A DNA stretch of 64,000 nucleotides from Streptomyces sp. MNU76 (GCF_020982545.1 NZ_JAJKLK010000007.1:1-64000); one strand, 5' to 3'. Positions 42,008 to 49,885 are shown, counted from the stretch's first letter. Notes: generated by a model from the letters alone, not told the origin. Numbers and translations are program-made.

Positions 42008-42216
42008 GGGGTGTTTCGGAAGTCCCTTCGTCGCCCGAAGGGCGGCTCTGCGGCGTCCGGTGCGTGCTCTCGGCGCGCCGGACGAAAGGCCTCGTACTGG
42101 GTGTACTTGGCCTTTCGTCCGGTGCGGCGGTGGGGGTACCTCCCGGTCGAGCGCCAGCCGAGACCGGGGGAGCGTGCCGGGCGACGCAGAGCAGAAGGGA
42201 CTTCCGAAACACGCCC
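42007..42216. mobile_element. MITE-like element B, 210 bp, related to element A
   Basis: The left end ggggtgtttcggaagtccc and right end gggacttccgaaacacgccc are near-perfect inverted repeats. TA lies outside both ends (42005-42006, 42217-42218). Both outer thirds are nearly identical to element A in reverse orientation, but the centre has about 100 extra bases, including a hairpin (42078-42122). No transposase. It begins at the last base of the gadB TAG. Confidence 0.82.
42078..42122. repeat. Internal perfect hairpin of element B
   Basis: ccggacgaaaggcc (42078-42091) and ggcctttcgtccgg (42109-42122) are perfect inverted copies around a 17-nt loop. This unit is absent from element A, so it is the extra module that enlarges element B. 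Confidence 0.75.
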
Positions 42217-42401
42217 TAGGGCCACGGGGTGGTGCGGCCGGGATTCTCGCCCCCGCCGCCCCTACCCGTCCCGTACCCGTCCCGTCCTCCAGGGGCTACG
42301 CCCCTTCGACCCCCAGACGTCCGTCCGGTGGGGGCTGGTCGCGCAGTTCCCCGCGCCCCTGAAAAGGCGGGGCTACGCCCCTGCCTTTTCGGTCCGTGCG
42401 A
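42217..42401. repeat. Intergenic region with dispersed repeat, copy 4
   Basis: Beyond element B the region carries ggctggtcgcgcagttcc ccgcgcccct at 42333-42360, identical over 28 bp to the copy inside the CobW-like gene (50736-50763), followed by gaaaaggcggggctacgccc. It probably also acts as a terminator of the ABC operon (stop at 42402). Confidence 0.75.
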
Positions 42402-43208
42402 TCACTTGCTCAGGCGGGCGAACCTGCGTACCGCCAAGGGGAAGAAGACCGCCAGGAGGGCCAAGGGCCAGGCGATCGCCGTCCAGAGGTGGGGGGCTTC
42501 GGCGCCCGGGGTGCCGAAGAGGTGGCGTACGGCCGTCGCCGTGTGGGACATCGGGTTCCAGTCGACGACCGTGCCGAGCCAGTCGGGCATGGAGGCGGGC
42601 GTGGCGAGGGCGTTGGAGAGGAAGCCGACCGGCCAGACGAGGATCTGTACGGCGGTGAGGAGTTCGGGCCGGCCGGCCAGCATCGCCAGGTGGATGCCGA
42701 TCCACAGCATCGCGAAGCGGAAGAGCAGCAGCAGACCGACCGCCCCGAGGAAGGCCGCGGGGCCGCCGTGCGCGCGCCAGCCGAGGGCGAGGGCGACGGC
42801 CATGAGGACGGCCAGGCCCACCGCCGACTGGAGCATGTCCGCGACCGAACGGCCCACCAGGACCGCCCCGTTGGCCATCGGCATCGAACGGAACCGGTCG
42901 ATCACCCCCTTGTTGAGGTCCTGGGTGACGGCGAGCATCGTGCCCTCCAGGCCGAAGGCCATGGTGAGCGCGAGCATGCCGGGGACCAGGTAGTCGAGGT
43001 AGTCGCCGGTCACCCCGCGGCCGCCGCCGATCAGATAGCCGAACATCAGCAGCAGCATCACCGGGAAGACCAGCCCGACCAGCATCTGCACCGGTTGCCG
43101 TGCCCAGTGGGCGAGTTCGCGGCGGGTCATGGTCCAGGAGTCGGTCAGGGCGTGCCTGCCCACACCCGTGTGCGCGGTTGTCGCTGTCGTCGCCGTCGTC
43201 GTGGTCAT
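42402..43208 (-). CDS. ABC-2 type exporter permease (DrrB-like)
   Basis: 268 aa from ATG 43208, overlapping the ATPase stop by 4 bp. A Thr-rich start is followed by WTMTRRELAHWARQPVQMLVGLVFPVMLLLMFGYLIGG and about five more membrane segments, including LVGRSVADMLQSAVGLAVLMAVALALGW. This is the ABC-2 permease pattern of daunorubicin-type exporters. With the ATPase (43205-44212) and the PadR gene it forms a PadR-controlled drug-export unit. Confidence 0.92.
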   Translation of the reverse strand: MTTTTATTATTAHTGVGRHALTDSWTMTRRELAHWARQPVQMLVGLVFPVMLLLMFGYLIGGGRGVTGDYLDYLVPGMLALTMAFGLEGTMLAVTQDLNKGVIDRFRSMPMANGAVLVGRSVADMLQSAVGLAVLMAVALALGWRAHGGPAAFLGAVGLLLLFRFAMLWIGIHLAMLAGRPELLTAVQILVWPVGFLSNALATPASMPDWLGTVVDWNPMSHTATAVRHLFGTPGAEAPHLWTAIAWPLALLAVFFPLAVRRFARLSK

Positions 43209-44212
43209 GCGCGTACGGCCTCCTTCGTACGGTCGTCCCCGGTGAGGTGCAGGAACACCTCGTCCAGGGTCGGGCGGCGCAGGGCGATGTCCTCGGCCTC
43301 GATACCGGCGTCCGCGAGGGCGCGCACGACCGTGGTGAGGGCCGTCATGCGGTCGGTGACCGGGGCGCTGAGCCGGCGGCGGTCGGCGTCGAGCGTGATG
43401 TCGTCCTCGGGGGCCGGCAACAGAGCTGCGGCGGCGCCCAGTTGATCGGCTTCGCGCAGGACGATGTCGATGCGGTCGCCGCCGGTCAGGCGCTTCAGCT
43501 CGTCCGCCGTGCCGTCGGCGACGACCCGGCCGCCGTCGACCACGGAGATCCGGTCGGCGAGTTGGTCGGCCTCCTCCAGGTACTGGGTGGTGAGCAGGAC
43601 CGTCGTACCGCCGCCGACCAGGGAGCGGACGGAGTCCCAGACCTCGGTGCGGCCGCGAGGGTCGAGGCCGGTCGTCGGCTCGTCCAGGAAGAGCACCTCC
43701 GGTTCGGTGATCAGGGACGCGGCGAGGTCGAGGCGGCGCCGCATGCCGCCGCTGTACTGCTTGACGGCCTTGCGGCCGGTGTCGCCGAGGCCGAACCGCT
43801 CCAGGAGTTCGTCGGCCCGTACGCGCGCGGGGCGGGCGCCCAGGTGGTAGAGGCGGCCGAACATCTCCAGGTTCTGCCGGCCGCCGAGCTCCTCGTCGAG
43901 CGCGGCGTGCTGGCCGAGCAGGCCGATGCGGGAGCGCACCTCCCGTGCGTGCGCCACCACGTCGTGCCCCGCGACCTCGACCCGGCCGGCGTCGGGCCGC
44001 AGCAGGGTCGCCAGGATCCTGACCAGGGTCGTCTTGCCCGCGCCGTTGGGCCCGAGCACTCCGTGCACGGTGCCGCGCGCCACGTGGAGGTCCAGTCCGT
44101 CGAGGGCCACCTTGCCGCCCTTGCCGCCCTCGTTCCTCCTGTCGTCCTTGCCGCTCCTGCCGCCGTACCTCTTGCGCGCCCCTTCGACAGTGATCGCCGC
44201 GTCCGCCGCCAT
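43205..44212 (-). CDS. ABC exporter ATP-binding protein (DrrA-like)
   Basis: 335 aa from ATG 44212, with GGGAGG eight bases upstream. Walker A GPNGAGKTT near 66-74, the signature YSGGMRRRLDLA near 165-176, Walker B EVLFLDEPTTGLDPRG near 184-199 and the D-loop/H-loop TTQYLEEADQLADRI. The C-terminal about 90 residues match the DrrA extension (TLDEVFLHLTG). A Lys/Gly-rich insert (GGRSGKDDRRNEGGKGGK) lies near 28-45 in an N-terminal strand region, unusual for the family. Two PadR-type palindromes lie just upstream. Confidence 0.94.
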   Translation of the reverse strand: MAADAAITVEGARKRYGGRSGKDDRRNEGGKGGKVALDGLDLHVARGTVHGVLGPNGAGKTTLVRILATLLRPDAGRVEVAGHDVVAHAREVRSRIGLLGQHAALDEELGGRQNLEMFGRLYHLGARPARVRADELLERFGLGDTGRKAVKQYSGGMRRRLDLAASLITEPEVLFLDEPTTGLDPRGRTEVWDSVRSLVGGGTTVLLTTQYLEEADQLADRISVVDGGRVVADGTADELKRLTGGDRIDIVLREADQLGAAAALLPAPEDDITLDADRRRLSAPVTDRMTALTTVVRALADAGIEAEDIALRRPTLDEVFLHLTGDDRTKEAVRA

Positions 44213-44262
44213 CGGGACCTCCCTGTCGGTCGATGTCCGCCTCACCGTTCACACCCCCTCAG

Positions 44263-44280
44263 GTAGTCAAAGTTGACTAC
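44263..44280. promoter_or_regulatory. PadR-type operator 1 (perfect palindrome)
   Basis: GTAGTCAA-AG-TTGACTAC is an exact 8-bp palindrome 51 bp upstream of the exporter ATPase start. It is the only such site in the window apart from the weaker copy at 44309-44326. Confidence 0.7.
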
Positions 44281-44308
44281 GGCCACGACCGTAACCCTTG
44301 TGAAGTCG

Positions 44309-44326
44309 GGTGGTCAAACTTGATTA
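44309..44326. promoter_or_regulatory. PadR-type operator 2 (imperfect)
   Basis: GTGGTCAA-AC-TTGATTAG repeats the pattern of the first operator with a perfect TCAA-AC-TTGA core. It overlaps the stop codon of the padR-like gene itself (TTA at 44324-44326), which is unusual placement. Confidence 0.6.
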
Positions 44327-44965
44327 GCGGTCGTCCCCCGGGTGCCGCTCCCCCGTCGCGTACGGGTTGTCCTGGCCCTCCGCGAGGACGCCGACGAACG
44401 GCTCACCCTCCCCCGCGAAGGTGTAGGCGCCGGCGCGGATGCGCTCGATGAGGCTGCGGGTCCACGCGGCGCCGCTGTCGGCGGAGTCGAGCCAGAAGTT
44501 CATGATCTCGCCGATGTGCCCGAACTGGGCCGGGCCCTGCTCGGGCGCGTAGTACTCGGTGATGCCCTCGCGCCAGGCACCGATGGCCTTGACCCGCTCC
44601 TCCAGGAGGCCGAGCACCTCCGCGCGGTCGAGGTCGACCATGAAGCCGAGCCCGGCCGAGAGCACGTCCGGCTTCTGGTGGTAGGTGGCGAGGGACTCCC
44701 GCAGCAGCGCGAAGAACTCCTCGGTGCCGACGTCGGTGATCGTGTACTCCGTGCGGGGCGGCCCGCCGGCCGTGGAGGGGGCGGTCTCGTGTGCGACCAG
44801 CAGTCCCTGTTTCGCCATCTGCTTCAGGGCGTGGTAGATCGAGCCGGGCTTGGCGTTGGACCACTCGTGCGCGCCCCAGTACTCCAGGTCGTTGCGCACC
44901 TGGTAGCCGTGGGCCCGCCCGTGCTGGCGCACCGCGCCGAGCACGAGAAGACGGATCGCTGACAT
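44324..44965 (-). CDS. PadR-family transcriptional regulator
   Basis: 213 aa from ATG 44965. The winged helix begins MSAIRLLVLGAVRQHGRAHGYQVRNDLEYWG, with GSIYHALKQMAKQGLL as recognition helix and EYTITDVGTEEF as wing; the C-terminal helical dimerisation domain spans about 100-180. PadR proteins repress efflux genes until a drug or phenolic binds. It precedes the drr-like exporter on the same strand and twin palindromes lie between them, so repression of the exporter is a well-supported inference. Confidence 0.92.
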   Translation of the reverse strand: MSAIRLLVLGAVRQHGRAHGYQVRNDLEYWGAHEWSNAKPGSIYHALKQMAKQGLLVAHETAPSTAGGPPRTEYTITDVGTEEFFALLRESLATYHQKPDVLSAGLGFMVDLDRAEVLGLLEERVKAIGAWREGITEYYAPEQGPAQFGHIGEIMNFWLDSADSGAAWTRSLIERIRAGAYTFAGEGEPFVGVLAEGQDNPYATGERHPGDDR

Positions 44966-44990
44966 GGGCCCAGCGTAGAACCACCGGACG

Positions 44991-45539
44991 TCACCCCCCG
45001 TTCGCACCCTGCGCCTTCGCCACCAGCTCGAAGGCGGTGGCGCCGTCCAGCGACTCGCGGATGACGTCGGCGTGACCGGCGTGCCGGGCGGTCTCGCGGA
45101 TGAGGTGGAGGGCCAGCCAGCGCATGGAGACCCGCTCGTTCGGCGGGAACCACGGTTCGTTCGGCAGTTCGAAGGTGTCGTCGAGGCTGGGCACCGTACG
45201 CAGGAAGGACTCCGTCTCGGCGGCGACCTTCTCCCAGTACGCGAGCTGCGACTCCACGGTCTCGTCGCGGACGAGGGTGAAGCACTCGTGCCAGTTCGAC
45301 TGGTCCCGCCGGACGGCCGGCTCCTCGCCCCTGGCCTTGGCGACCCACCACTGCTCGACTTCGGCCACGTGCTTGAGGAGCCCGGCGAGGGAGAGTTCGC
45401 TGGCGCTCGGCCGGCTGGAGGCCTGCTCGTCGGTGAGTCCGAGCACCGAACGGCGGAGGCCGCCGCGCTGTTCCGCCAGGAAGGCGAGCAGCGCCCCGCG
45501 CTCGTCGACCGTCTCCTCCGCGCGCACGTGCATGACCAT
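44991..45539 (-). CDS. DinB-family four-helix protein
   Basis: 182 aa from ATG 45539 (second ATG at 45533). Helices include ERGALLAFLAEQRGGLRRSVLGL, ELSLAGLLKHVAEVEQWW (His of the metal site) and the C-terminal SMRWLALHLIRETARHAGHADVIRE with a second and third His, the DinB/DUF664 metal-site pattern HxxxH. Related enzymes include mycothiol- or bacillithiol-dependent transferases. Substrate unknown. It is 26 bp upstream of the padR-like gene start on the same strand. Confidence 0.87.
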   Translation of the reverse strand: MVMHVRAEETVDERGALLAFLAEQRGGLRRSVLGLTDEQASSRPSASELSLAGLLKHVAEVEQWWVAKARGEEPAVRRDQSNWHECFTLVRDETVESQLAYWEKVAAETESFLRTVPSLDDTFELPNEPWFPPNERVSMRWLALHLIRETARHAGHADVIRESLDGATAFELVAKAQGANGG

Positions 45540-45600
45540 GACCGTCTGCCTCTCGTCGGGCCGGGGGCTCCGGTGAGCCCCTCTGACAACGACGAAACTA

Positions 45601-45637
45601 CGGGCCCTTGCGGTCAGGTTCTGTCCGCAAGGGCCCG
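45601..45637 (-). terminator. Terminator after the aldehyde dehydrogenase gene
   Basis: Arms cgggcccttgcgg (45601-45613) and ccgcaagggcccg (45625-45637) form a perfect 13-bp stem around an 11-nt loop, 27 bp beyond the minus-strand stop at 45664. Confidence 0.8.
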
Positions 45638-45663
45638 GCGCTTTCAGAGATGGGGGAAAGCCG

Positions 45664-47124
45664 TCAGAAGGGGAAGAAGCTCCGCTTGTGCTGGACCGAG
45701 ATCCACTTCTGGGTGGTGAACGCGTCCACCGCGGTCTCGCCGTTGAGGCGCCCGATGCCGGAGTGCTTCTCACCGCCGAACGGCACGAGGGGCTCGTCGT
45801 GCACGGTGCCGTCGTTGACGTGGAACATGCCGGTGTCGATCTGCTTGGCGAAGCGCACGCCCCGCTCGATGTCCCCGGTGTGCACGGCGCCGCTGAGGCC
45901 GTACGGGGTGTCGTTGACGATGCGGACGGCCTCCTCCTCCCCGTCGAAGGGGATGAGGAAGACGACGGGGCCGAAGACCTCCTGCTGGAGGAGGGCGGAG
46001 CCGGCGGGGACGTCGGTGAGGACGGACGGCTCGACCAGGTTCGCGGTCGTGGAGCCGTGCACGAGCGCGGTGGCGCCCTCGGCGAGTGCCTGCTCGACGA
46101 CGGACTTGAGGGCGTCCGCCTGGGAGGAGTTGATGACCGGGCCGATGACCGTGCTCGGGTCGCTCGGGTCGCCGACCTTCAGGGACGTCACCTTGGCCAC
46201 GAACTTCTCGGTGAACTCGGCCTGCACCGAGCGGTCGACCAGGACGCGGTTGGCGGCCATGCAGACCTGACCCTGGTGGACGAAGCGCGAGAAGACGGCC
46301 GCGTCGACGGCGTAGTCGACATCCGCGTCGTCCAGGACCACCAGGGCGCTGTTGCCGCCCAGTTCGAGGACGGTCCGCTTGAAGTTCGCGGCGGCGACGG
46401 TGGCGACGTGACGGCCGACCTTGTCGGAGCCGGTGAAGGAGATCATCTTCGGGACGGGGTGCTCGATGAAGGCGTCGCCTATCTCGGCGATGTCGGTGAC
46501 GACGACGTTGAGCAGCCCGCCGGGCAGGCCGGCCTCCTCGAAGATCTTCGCGACCAGGGTGCCACCGGCGATGGGTGTGTTCTGGTGCGGCTTCAGCACC
46601 ACGCCGTTGCCGAGGGCGAGGGCGGGGGCCACCGACTTGACGGAGAGCAGGAAGGGGAAGTTGAAGGGGCTGATGACGCCCACGACGCCGACCGGTACGC
46701 GGTAGAGGCGGTTCTCCTTGCCGTCGATCGGCGACGGAAGGATTCTGCCCTCGGGGCGCAGCACCAGCTGAATCGATTCGCGCAGGAACTCCTTGGCGAG
46801 GTGCAGTTCGAACCCCGCCTTCAGGTACGTGCCGCCGAGTTCCGCGATGATCACCTCGGTGATCTCCTGCTCGCGCTCCTCGATGACCTTCAGGGCCTTC
46901 TCGAAGACCGCGCGACGCGCATAGGCGTTGACCTCGGCCCATTCCTTCTGGGCCGCCTGGGCTGCCCGGTAGGCCTCGTCCACCTCGTCGACCGTGGCGA
47001 TGGTGATCGACGCGAGCTTCGCGTCGTCGTACGGGTTGAAGTCGATGATGTCCCAGGAGCCGGAGCCCGGGCGCCACTCGCCGCCGATGTACTGCTGGGC
47101 CAGGTCGGTGAAGTAGGACGACAT
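45664..47124 (-). CDS. NAD(P)-dependent aldehyde dehydrogenase (vanillin/benzaldehyde dehydrogenase-like)
   Basis: 486 aa from ATG 47124. Family motifs: SPFNFPFLLSVKSVAPALALGNGVVLKPH near 150-178 (Rossmann and Lys/His of the nucleotide site), FTGSDKVGRHV near 228, the catalytic Glu in LELGGNSALVV near 255, and the catalytic Cys in GQVCMAANR near 288. EVFGPVVFLIPF follows near 388. The FNPYDD and GKENRLYRVPVGVVG segments fit the vanillin/benzaldehyde subfamily; substrate unverified. A palindrome upstream (47148-47161) may bind its regulator. Confidence 0.92.
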   Translation of the reverse strand: MSSYFTDLAQQYIGGEWRPGSGSWDIIDFNPYDDAKLASITIATVDEVDEAYRAAQAAQKEWAEVNAYARRAVFEKALKVIEEREQEITEVIIAELGGTYLKAGFELHLAKEFLRESIQLVLRPEGRILPSPIDGKENRLYRVPVGVVGVISPFNFPFLLSVKSVAPALALGNGVVLKPHQNTPIAGGTLVAKIFEEAGLPGGLLNVVVTDIAEIGDAFIEHPVPKMISFTGSDKVGRHVATVAAANFKRTVLELGGNSALVVLDDADVDYAVDAAVFSRFVHQGQVCMAANRVLVDRSVQAEFTEKFVAKVTSLKVGDPSDPSTVIGPVINSSQADALKSVVEQALAEGATALVHGSTTANLVEPSVLTDVPAGSALLQQEVFGPVVFLIPFDGEEEAVRIVNDTPYGLSGAVHTGDIERGVRFAKQIDTGMFHVNDGTVHDEPLVPFGGEKHSGIGRLNGETAVDAFTTQKWISVQHKRSFFPF

Positions 47125-47147
47125 GTGATCCTCAATCAGTCGGCATC

Positions 47148-47161
47148 GATCAAGATTGATC
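47148..47161. promoter_or_regulatory. Palindrome upstream of the aldehyde dehydrogenase
   Basis: GATCAA-GA-TTGATC is a perfect 14-bp palindrome 24 bp upstream of the start codon, between the gene and the XRE-type regulator. Position suggests an operator. Confidence 0.55.
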
Positions 47162-47260
47162 ACACGTCATCGTACTGGTGGGTAAAGGGAGTTGAGAGCT
47201 ACTCGGGAGACTCTGTGAAGACTCTCAGGGAGCCTCAGGGAGGACCGGAAGGTGCCCCAG

Positions 47261-47290
47261 GGAGTCCCAAGGAGTCCCAAGGAGTCTCAG
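47261..47290. repeat. Three 10-bp tandem repeats (ggagtcccaa)
   Basis: Units at 47261, 47271 and 47281 (last ggagtctcag) lie at and just past the stop of the XRE/DUF5753 gene. Short slippage array with no evident role. Confidence 0.75.
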
Positions 47291-48150
47291 GAGAGCTGGA
47301 TCAGCCCCCGCAGCAGGTCCCTGCTCTCGGCCGGGGACGGGCTGTCGTCCTGGAGCCGCTTGATCGCCCGCTCGTACTGCGCGATGTCCTCGCCCTTGTC
47401 CAGGTAGAGCGCGCTGGTGAGCTGTTCGAGATAGACGACGTCGGTGAGGTCGGACTCCGGGAAGCTCAGCACGGTGAAGGCGCCGCTCTCGCCGGAGTGA
47501 CCGCCGAAGCTGAACGGCATGATCTGGATCGTCACGTTCGGGCGCTCCGAGATGTCGATCAGATGCTGGAACTGCCCCCGCATCACGTCCCGGTCGCCGT
47601 ACGGCCGACGCAGCGCCGCCTCGTCGAGGACGCAGTGGAACTCCGGGGCCCGCTCGGACACCAGGTACTTCTGGCGCTCCATCCGCAGGGCGACCCGCTT
47701 GTCGATCTCCGCCTCGCTCGCGCCCCTCATGCCCCGGGCGACGACCGCGTGGGCGTACGCCTCGGTCTGCAACAGACCGTGCACGAACTGGACTTCGTAG
47801 CTGCGGATGAGGTGGGCCGCCGCTTCGAGGCCGACGTAGGTGGGGAACCAGCTGGGCAGGACGTCGGAGTAGCTGTGCCACCAGCCGGCGACATTGGCTT
47901 CCTTCGCCAGGGAGAGCAGTGAGGTGCGCTCGGCCTCGTCGGTGACGCCGTAGAGGGTCAACAGGTCCTCCACGTCACGGGTCTTGAAGCTGACCCGGCC
48001 GAGTTCCATCCGGCTGATCTTCGACTCCGAGGAGCGGATCGAGTACCCGGCCTTCTCCCGGGTGATCCCCTGCGACTCGCGCAGCCGCCTGAGATGCGAG
48101 CCCAGCAGCATCCGCCTCACCACCGACCCGCTCGATTCACCGGCGCCCAC
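47287..48150 (-). CDS. XRE-type HTH regulator with DUF5753 domain
   Basis: 287 aa. The N-terminal HTH reads LGSHLRRLRESQGITREKAGYSIRSSESKISRME with the recognition helix SESKISRME near 43-52. The rest, including WWHSYSDVLPSWFPTYVGLE and NVTIQIMPFSFGGH, is the DUF5753 domain. In Streptomyces these regulators work with DUF397 proteins and, sometimes, an ATPase-fold anti-sigma-like protein; such partners follow at 48536 and 49133, forming a typical whi/abaA-like module. Function not established. Confidence 0.9.
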   Translation of the reverse strand: MGAGESSGSVVRRMLLGSHLRRLRESQGITREKAGYSIRSSESKISRMELGRVSFKTRDVEDLLTLYGVTDEAERTSLLSLAKEANVAGWWHSYSDVLPSWFPTYVGLEAAAHLIRSYEVQFVHGLLQTEAYAHAVVARGMRGASEAEIDKRVALRMERQKYLVSERAPEFHCVLDEAALRRPYGDRDVMRGQFQHLIDISERPNVTIQIMPFSFGGHSGESGAFTVLSFPESDLTDVVYLEQLTSALYLDKGEDIAQYERAIKRLQDDSPSPAESRDLLRGLIQLS

Positions 48151-48535
48151 GTTCGTCCAGCCTCCCCAACTTCTTCAGGGGCCGCAGTCTGCCACTAAAC
48201 CACTCCGATCCGCACTCGCCCGGTTACAGAAATGGAAAGTCTTCAACATCTGAGACGGATGTGACGGCGGAGGAGAGAAGGGAATGTGGCCGAGATGCGC
48301 CGCGAAGAACACCCCGCGGACACAGGAAACCGTCAGGAGGTCGCCAGGAAGCCGTCATGCGCGGCCTGTTCGGAGGGACTCAGGCGACAGAAGAAATGTT
48401 CAGCAAGCGGTATGCGAAGGTCCAATTCGGGCGCGTGCACGTGCATCTGCCCTTGCATCTGCTGTGCGCATCAGAAACCATGGTCCCGCGCCACCGCTGC
48501 ATCGCAACGACCGCGAACTCCCGGGAGTGCCTCGC
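48151..48535. other. Divergent promoter region of the XRE/ATPase-fold module
   Basis: 385 bp between divergent starts. A long open plus frame covers it but lacks family similarity and a ribosome site; AT-richer blocks near 48185-48250 probably hold promoters. No other feature was identified. Confidence 0.45.
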
Positions 48536-49054
48536 ATGGGGACGAATGGATCGACCATGCTCGAACCCTTACGGCAGGGACTTCCGCCACTTGATCCCGC
48601 GACCGTGTCCGACGCAGCGTCCTGCGCGCTGCCGCCCCGCTACGAAGCGGTGCGCGAGGCACGGCAGTTCACCCGGGGCACGCTCGGCCAGTGGCGGTTG
48701 GACGAACGCTTCGACGACGTCTGCCTCGTGGTCTCGGAACTCGTCACCAACGCCCTGCGGCACGGTCTGCCCACCGGCAACGGGGCGTGCCCGGCCCAGG
48801 ACCCGCCCGTACGGCTGCACTTGATGCGCTGGACCGAGCGGCTGGTGTGCGCGGTGCGCGATCCCAGTCACGACAGCCCGGTCGCGGGCGACTCCGAGGA
48901 CTTCTCGGCGGAGTCGGGGCGCGGGTTGTTCCTGGTCGACTCGTTCGCGGACAGCTGGGGCTGGCATCCGCTGGGCGGCGCGCTCAGCGGCAAGGTGGTG
49001 TGGGCACTGTTCCAGGTGGGGCCGGTGCCGGGCCGCCAGTCCGCCTGTCGATGA
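48536..49054 (+). CDS. ATPase-fold (GHKL) anti-sigma-type regulatory protein
   Basis: 172 aa from ATG 48536. The HATPase_c N box is DVCLVVSELVTNALRHG near 65-81 and the G boxes include ESGRGLFLVDSFADSWGW near 130-147. The domain is the serine/threonine-kinase-like fold of RsbW/SpoIIAB but lacks an evident second subdomain. Small GHKL proteins of this kind are abundant in Streptomyces and often sit with XRE/DUF397 genes, as here. Target sigma factor unknown. A terminator follows at 49054-49081. Confidence 0.9.
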   Translation: MGTNGSTMLEPLRQGLPPLDPATVSDAASCALPPRYEAVREARQFTRGTLGQWRLDERFDDVCLVVSELVTNALRHGLPTGNGACPAQDPPVRLHLMRWTERLVCAVRDPSHDSPVAGDSEDFSAESGRGLFLVDSFADSWGWHPLGGALSGKVVWALFQVGPVPGRQSACR

Positions 49055-49081
49055 ACCGCGGCGCTTTTCGGCGCCGCGGTT
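49054..49081 (+). terminator. Terminator after the ATPase-fold gene
   Basis: Arms aaccgcggcgc (49054-49064) and gcgccgcggtt (49071-49081) pair perfectly around ttttcg; the stem begins at the last base of the stop codon. Confidence 0.8.
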
Positions 49082-49132
49082 CTACGCGTGTCACACCGTC
49101 GGGCCCGCCGACTTCCCGCCGCCGAGCGGGTC

Positions 49133-49399
49133 TTATCCGACCAGGTGGTCGAACTCCCCGTCCTTGACGCCCAGGAGCATCGCCTCGATCTCCGCGCGGG
49201 TGTAGACGAGCGCCGGGCCGTCGGGGAAGCGCGAGTTGCGTACCGCCACCTCACCGCCGGGCAGCCGGGCGAACTCCACGCAGTTGCCCTGCGAGTTGCT
49301 GTGTCGGCTCTTCTGCCAGGCCACCGCATGGAGCTCGGTGAGCTCCGTCGCGGCCATGCCGTTGTACACGTCATCCACGCCGTACACGTCGTGGTCCAC
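49133..49399 (-). CDS. DUF397-domain small protein
   Basis: 88 aa from GTG 49399, preceded by GGGGAG. The C-terminal two thirds carry the DUF397 signature WQKSRHSNSQGNCVEFARLPGG and VAVRNSRFPDGPALVYTRAEIEAML. These proteins accompany XRE/DUF5753 regulators such as the one at 47287. Role unclear; often antagonists of the regulator. Confidence 0.9.
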   Translation of the reverse strand: MDHDVYGVDDVYNGMAATELTELHAVAWQKSRHSNSQGNCVEFARLPGGEVAVRNSRFPDGPALVYTRAEIEAMLLGVKDGEFDHLVG

Positions 49400-49757
49400 A
49401 GGTCGCTCCCCGGGGTGGTGCAGTAGTGCGCTGGATGCGCGTTGGCTCTGATGTGGCGGTGTTGCCAGTGATGCCTTCGTTGCCAGTGGTTTCTGCGTTG
49501 CCAGTGGTGTCAGTGGTGTCTGTGTTGCCAGTGACACCAGTGATGCAGCAGTCAACTGCCCCGGATCATAGCTTTGTTCACGTGCAGATGCATGAGCGGA
49601 TGCACGTGCACGCGGGGTGTCTCCTCGGTTACAGCACCAGAGAGACGTAGCGCGGCGCGATCCTGTTCCATCCGGGGCTACATCTCTCCGTACGGCGTGC
49701 GGAACCGGGCGGTTCAGGGCGGGGAGGGCGGCGTCCGCAGAATGGCGGAAAAGGGAC
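49400..49757. other. Repeat-rich gap upstream of the DUF397 gene
   Basis: Holds imperfect tandem units beginning gttgccagtg at 49461, 49479, 49497 and 49524. The rest is the DUF397 promoter region. No gene supported. Confidence 0.55.
49461..49538. repeat. Imperfect tandem repeats with core gttgccagtg
   Basis: Four units with 18-bp spacing (27 bp for the last), each starting gttgccagtg followed by gtgtc/atgcc variants. They lie upstream of the DUF397 start and could influence its transcription, but no palindrome is evident within a unit. Confidence 0.7.
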
Positions 49758-49790
49758 GGCCCCGGGGAGGTCGTGGAGCCTCCCGGGGCC
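49758..49790 (-). terminator. Terminator of the zinc-free ribosomal protein operon
   Basis: Arms ggccccggggagg (49758-49770) and cctcccggggcc (49779-49790) pair with one bulge; on the minus strand the stem leads into CCCTTTTCCGCC. It lies about 120 bp beyond the S18 gene stop. Confidence 0.6.
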
Positions 49791-49796
49791 GGGTGG

Positions 49797-49885
49797 GGGT
49801 GGTGGTGCCGGTGGTGCCGGTGGCGCCTGCGGCGCAGGTGGTGCGGGTGGTGCAGATGGCGCGGGTGGCGCGGGTGGCGCGGTAT
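49797..49885. repeat. GGTGGYGCN-type 9-bp repeats after the S18 gene
   Basis: A run of ggtggtgcc, ggtggtgcg and ggtggcgcg units follows the S18 stop and precedes the terminator. The composition is like the Gly-x-y coding repeats in the L31 tail, but here it is untranslated in any convincing frame. Confidence 0.65.

Noticed and set aside
48284..48535. Upstream extension of the ATPase-fold protein
   Set aside because: The extension is low complexity with no similarity to the family; the ATG at 48536 gives a natural length.
49426..49650. Short plus-strand frame with Val/Pro/Ser and Met/His repeats
   Set aside because: It is produced by the tandem gttgccagtg repeats and has no ribosome site or family similarity.
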